Shown here piece by piece: positions 5,843-5,883 of a stretch of DNA of 5,883 nt; position 1 is the first letter of the stretch; every line of letters begins with the position of its first letter. Both the position numbers and the translations under genes were made by a program. The notes beneath the pieces were generated by a model. It was not told the origin of the DNA, did no database searches, and was given only the letters and a program-made list of their open reading frames with translations. Source of the stretch: Competibacteraceae bacterium UBA2792 (GTDB lineage Bacteria; Pseudomonadota; Gammaproteobacteria; Competibacterales; Competibacteraceae); contig DEHU01000225.1 of the NCBI GenBank assembly GCA_002352125.1, positions 1-5,883 on the forward strand. The letters are read 5' to 3'.

Positions 5843-5883
5843 GTGAAACGGCAAGTACGCAAAGCGGTATTCCCCGTGGCCGG
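5843..5883 (+). CDS. galU: UTP-glucose-1-phosphate uridylyltransferase, first 13 codons (3' part outside window)
   Basis: From GTG 5843 the frame reads MKRQVRKAVFPVAG and is open to the right edge. The segment VRKAVFPVAG is the well-known N-terminal beta-strand of bacterial GalU, leading into the nucleotide-binding loop GLGTRF, which would begin at the very edge. GalU makes UDP-glucose from UTP and glucose-1-phosphate in the cytoplasm, feeding lipopolysaccharide, capsule and other glycan synthesis. The start is backed by AGGGAG nine bases upstream. It probably has its own promoter and diverges from the minus-strand DUF6916-like gene, so it looks like the neighbouring housekeeping locus, not a member of the surface cluster. 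Only 41 bases are visible; a related nucleotidyltransferase could share part of this motif, but the match is specific. Confidence 0.8.
   Translation, partial: MKRQVRKAVFPVA

Noticed and set aside
5623..5862. 79-residue minus-strand open frame over the intergenic region
   Set aside because: It overlaps the start of the DUF6916-like gene in another frame and the galU start, has no recognisable domain or ribosome site, and its composition is that of non-coding sequence.

Overview
The window looks like chromosomal DNA of a Gram-negative bacterium, probably an environmental proteobacterium. It is moderately GC-rich, uses Shine-Dalgarno-led ATG and GTG starts, has one protein with a twin-arginine-like export signal, and ends in the first codons of a bacterial-type galU. 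The taxonomic guess is weak: nothing here fixes genus or family. No tRNA, rRNA, CRISPR, transposase, integrase or recognisable phage head, terminase or baseplate gene is present.

Layout from left to right. Positions 2-2812 (+) hold the C-terminal 936 residues of a very large surface or secreted protein. It has tandem cadherin/Ig-like repeats of about 111 residues with the VNDAP signature, then a long Gly/Thr/Asn/Ser-rich part that looks like a parallel beta-helix, then a short Cys-containing tail. After 30 bases come three tandem same-strand paralogues with phage tail collar domains (2843-3340, 3352-3852, 3864-4388), each 11 bases from the next. These belong to the so-called microcystin-dependent protein (MdpB-like) group. 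After another 23 bases comes a small exported protein with an RR-containing signal (4412-4849), resembling the family of unknown function I recall as DUF6916. It is joined by a TGATG stop-start overlap to a GNAT acetyltransferase (4849-5352). A second DUF6916-like gene, without a signal peptide, lies on the opposite strand (5345-5638), and its 3' end overlaps the GNAT gene by 8 bases. The 204-base gap 5639-5842 probably carries divergent promoters and a 9-bp inverted repeat. A galU start (5843 onward, +) runs off the right edge.

The five + strand genes from 2843 to 5352 are packed like one operon, perhaps read through from the large adhesin gene. The most interesting reading is that this is a non-phage cassette: a giant repeat/beta-helix surface protein, three small collar-fold proteins with conserved HxH motifs, two paralogous DUF6916-like proteins (one exported, one apparently cytoplasmic) and an acetyltransferase. 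The domain assignments are well supported by sequence. A joint function, for example assembly or modification of a surface fibre, is inference.
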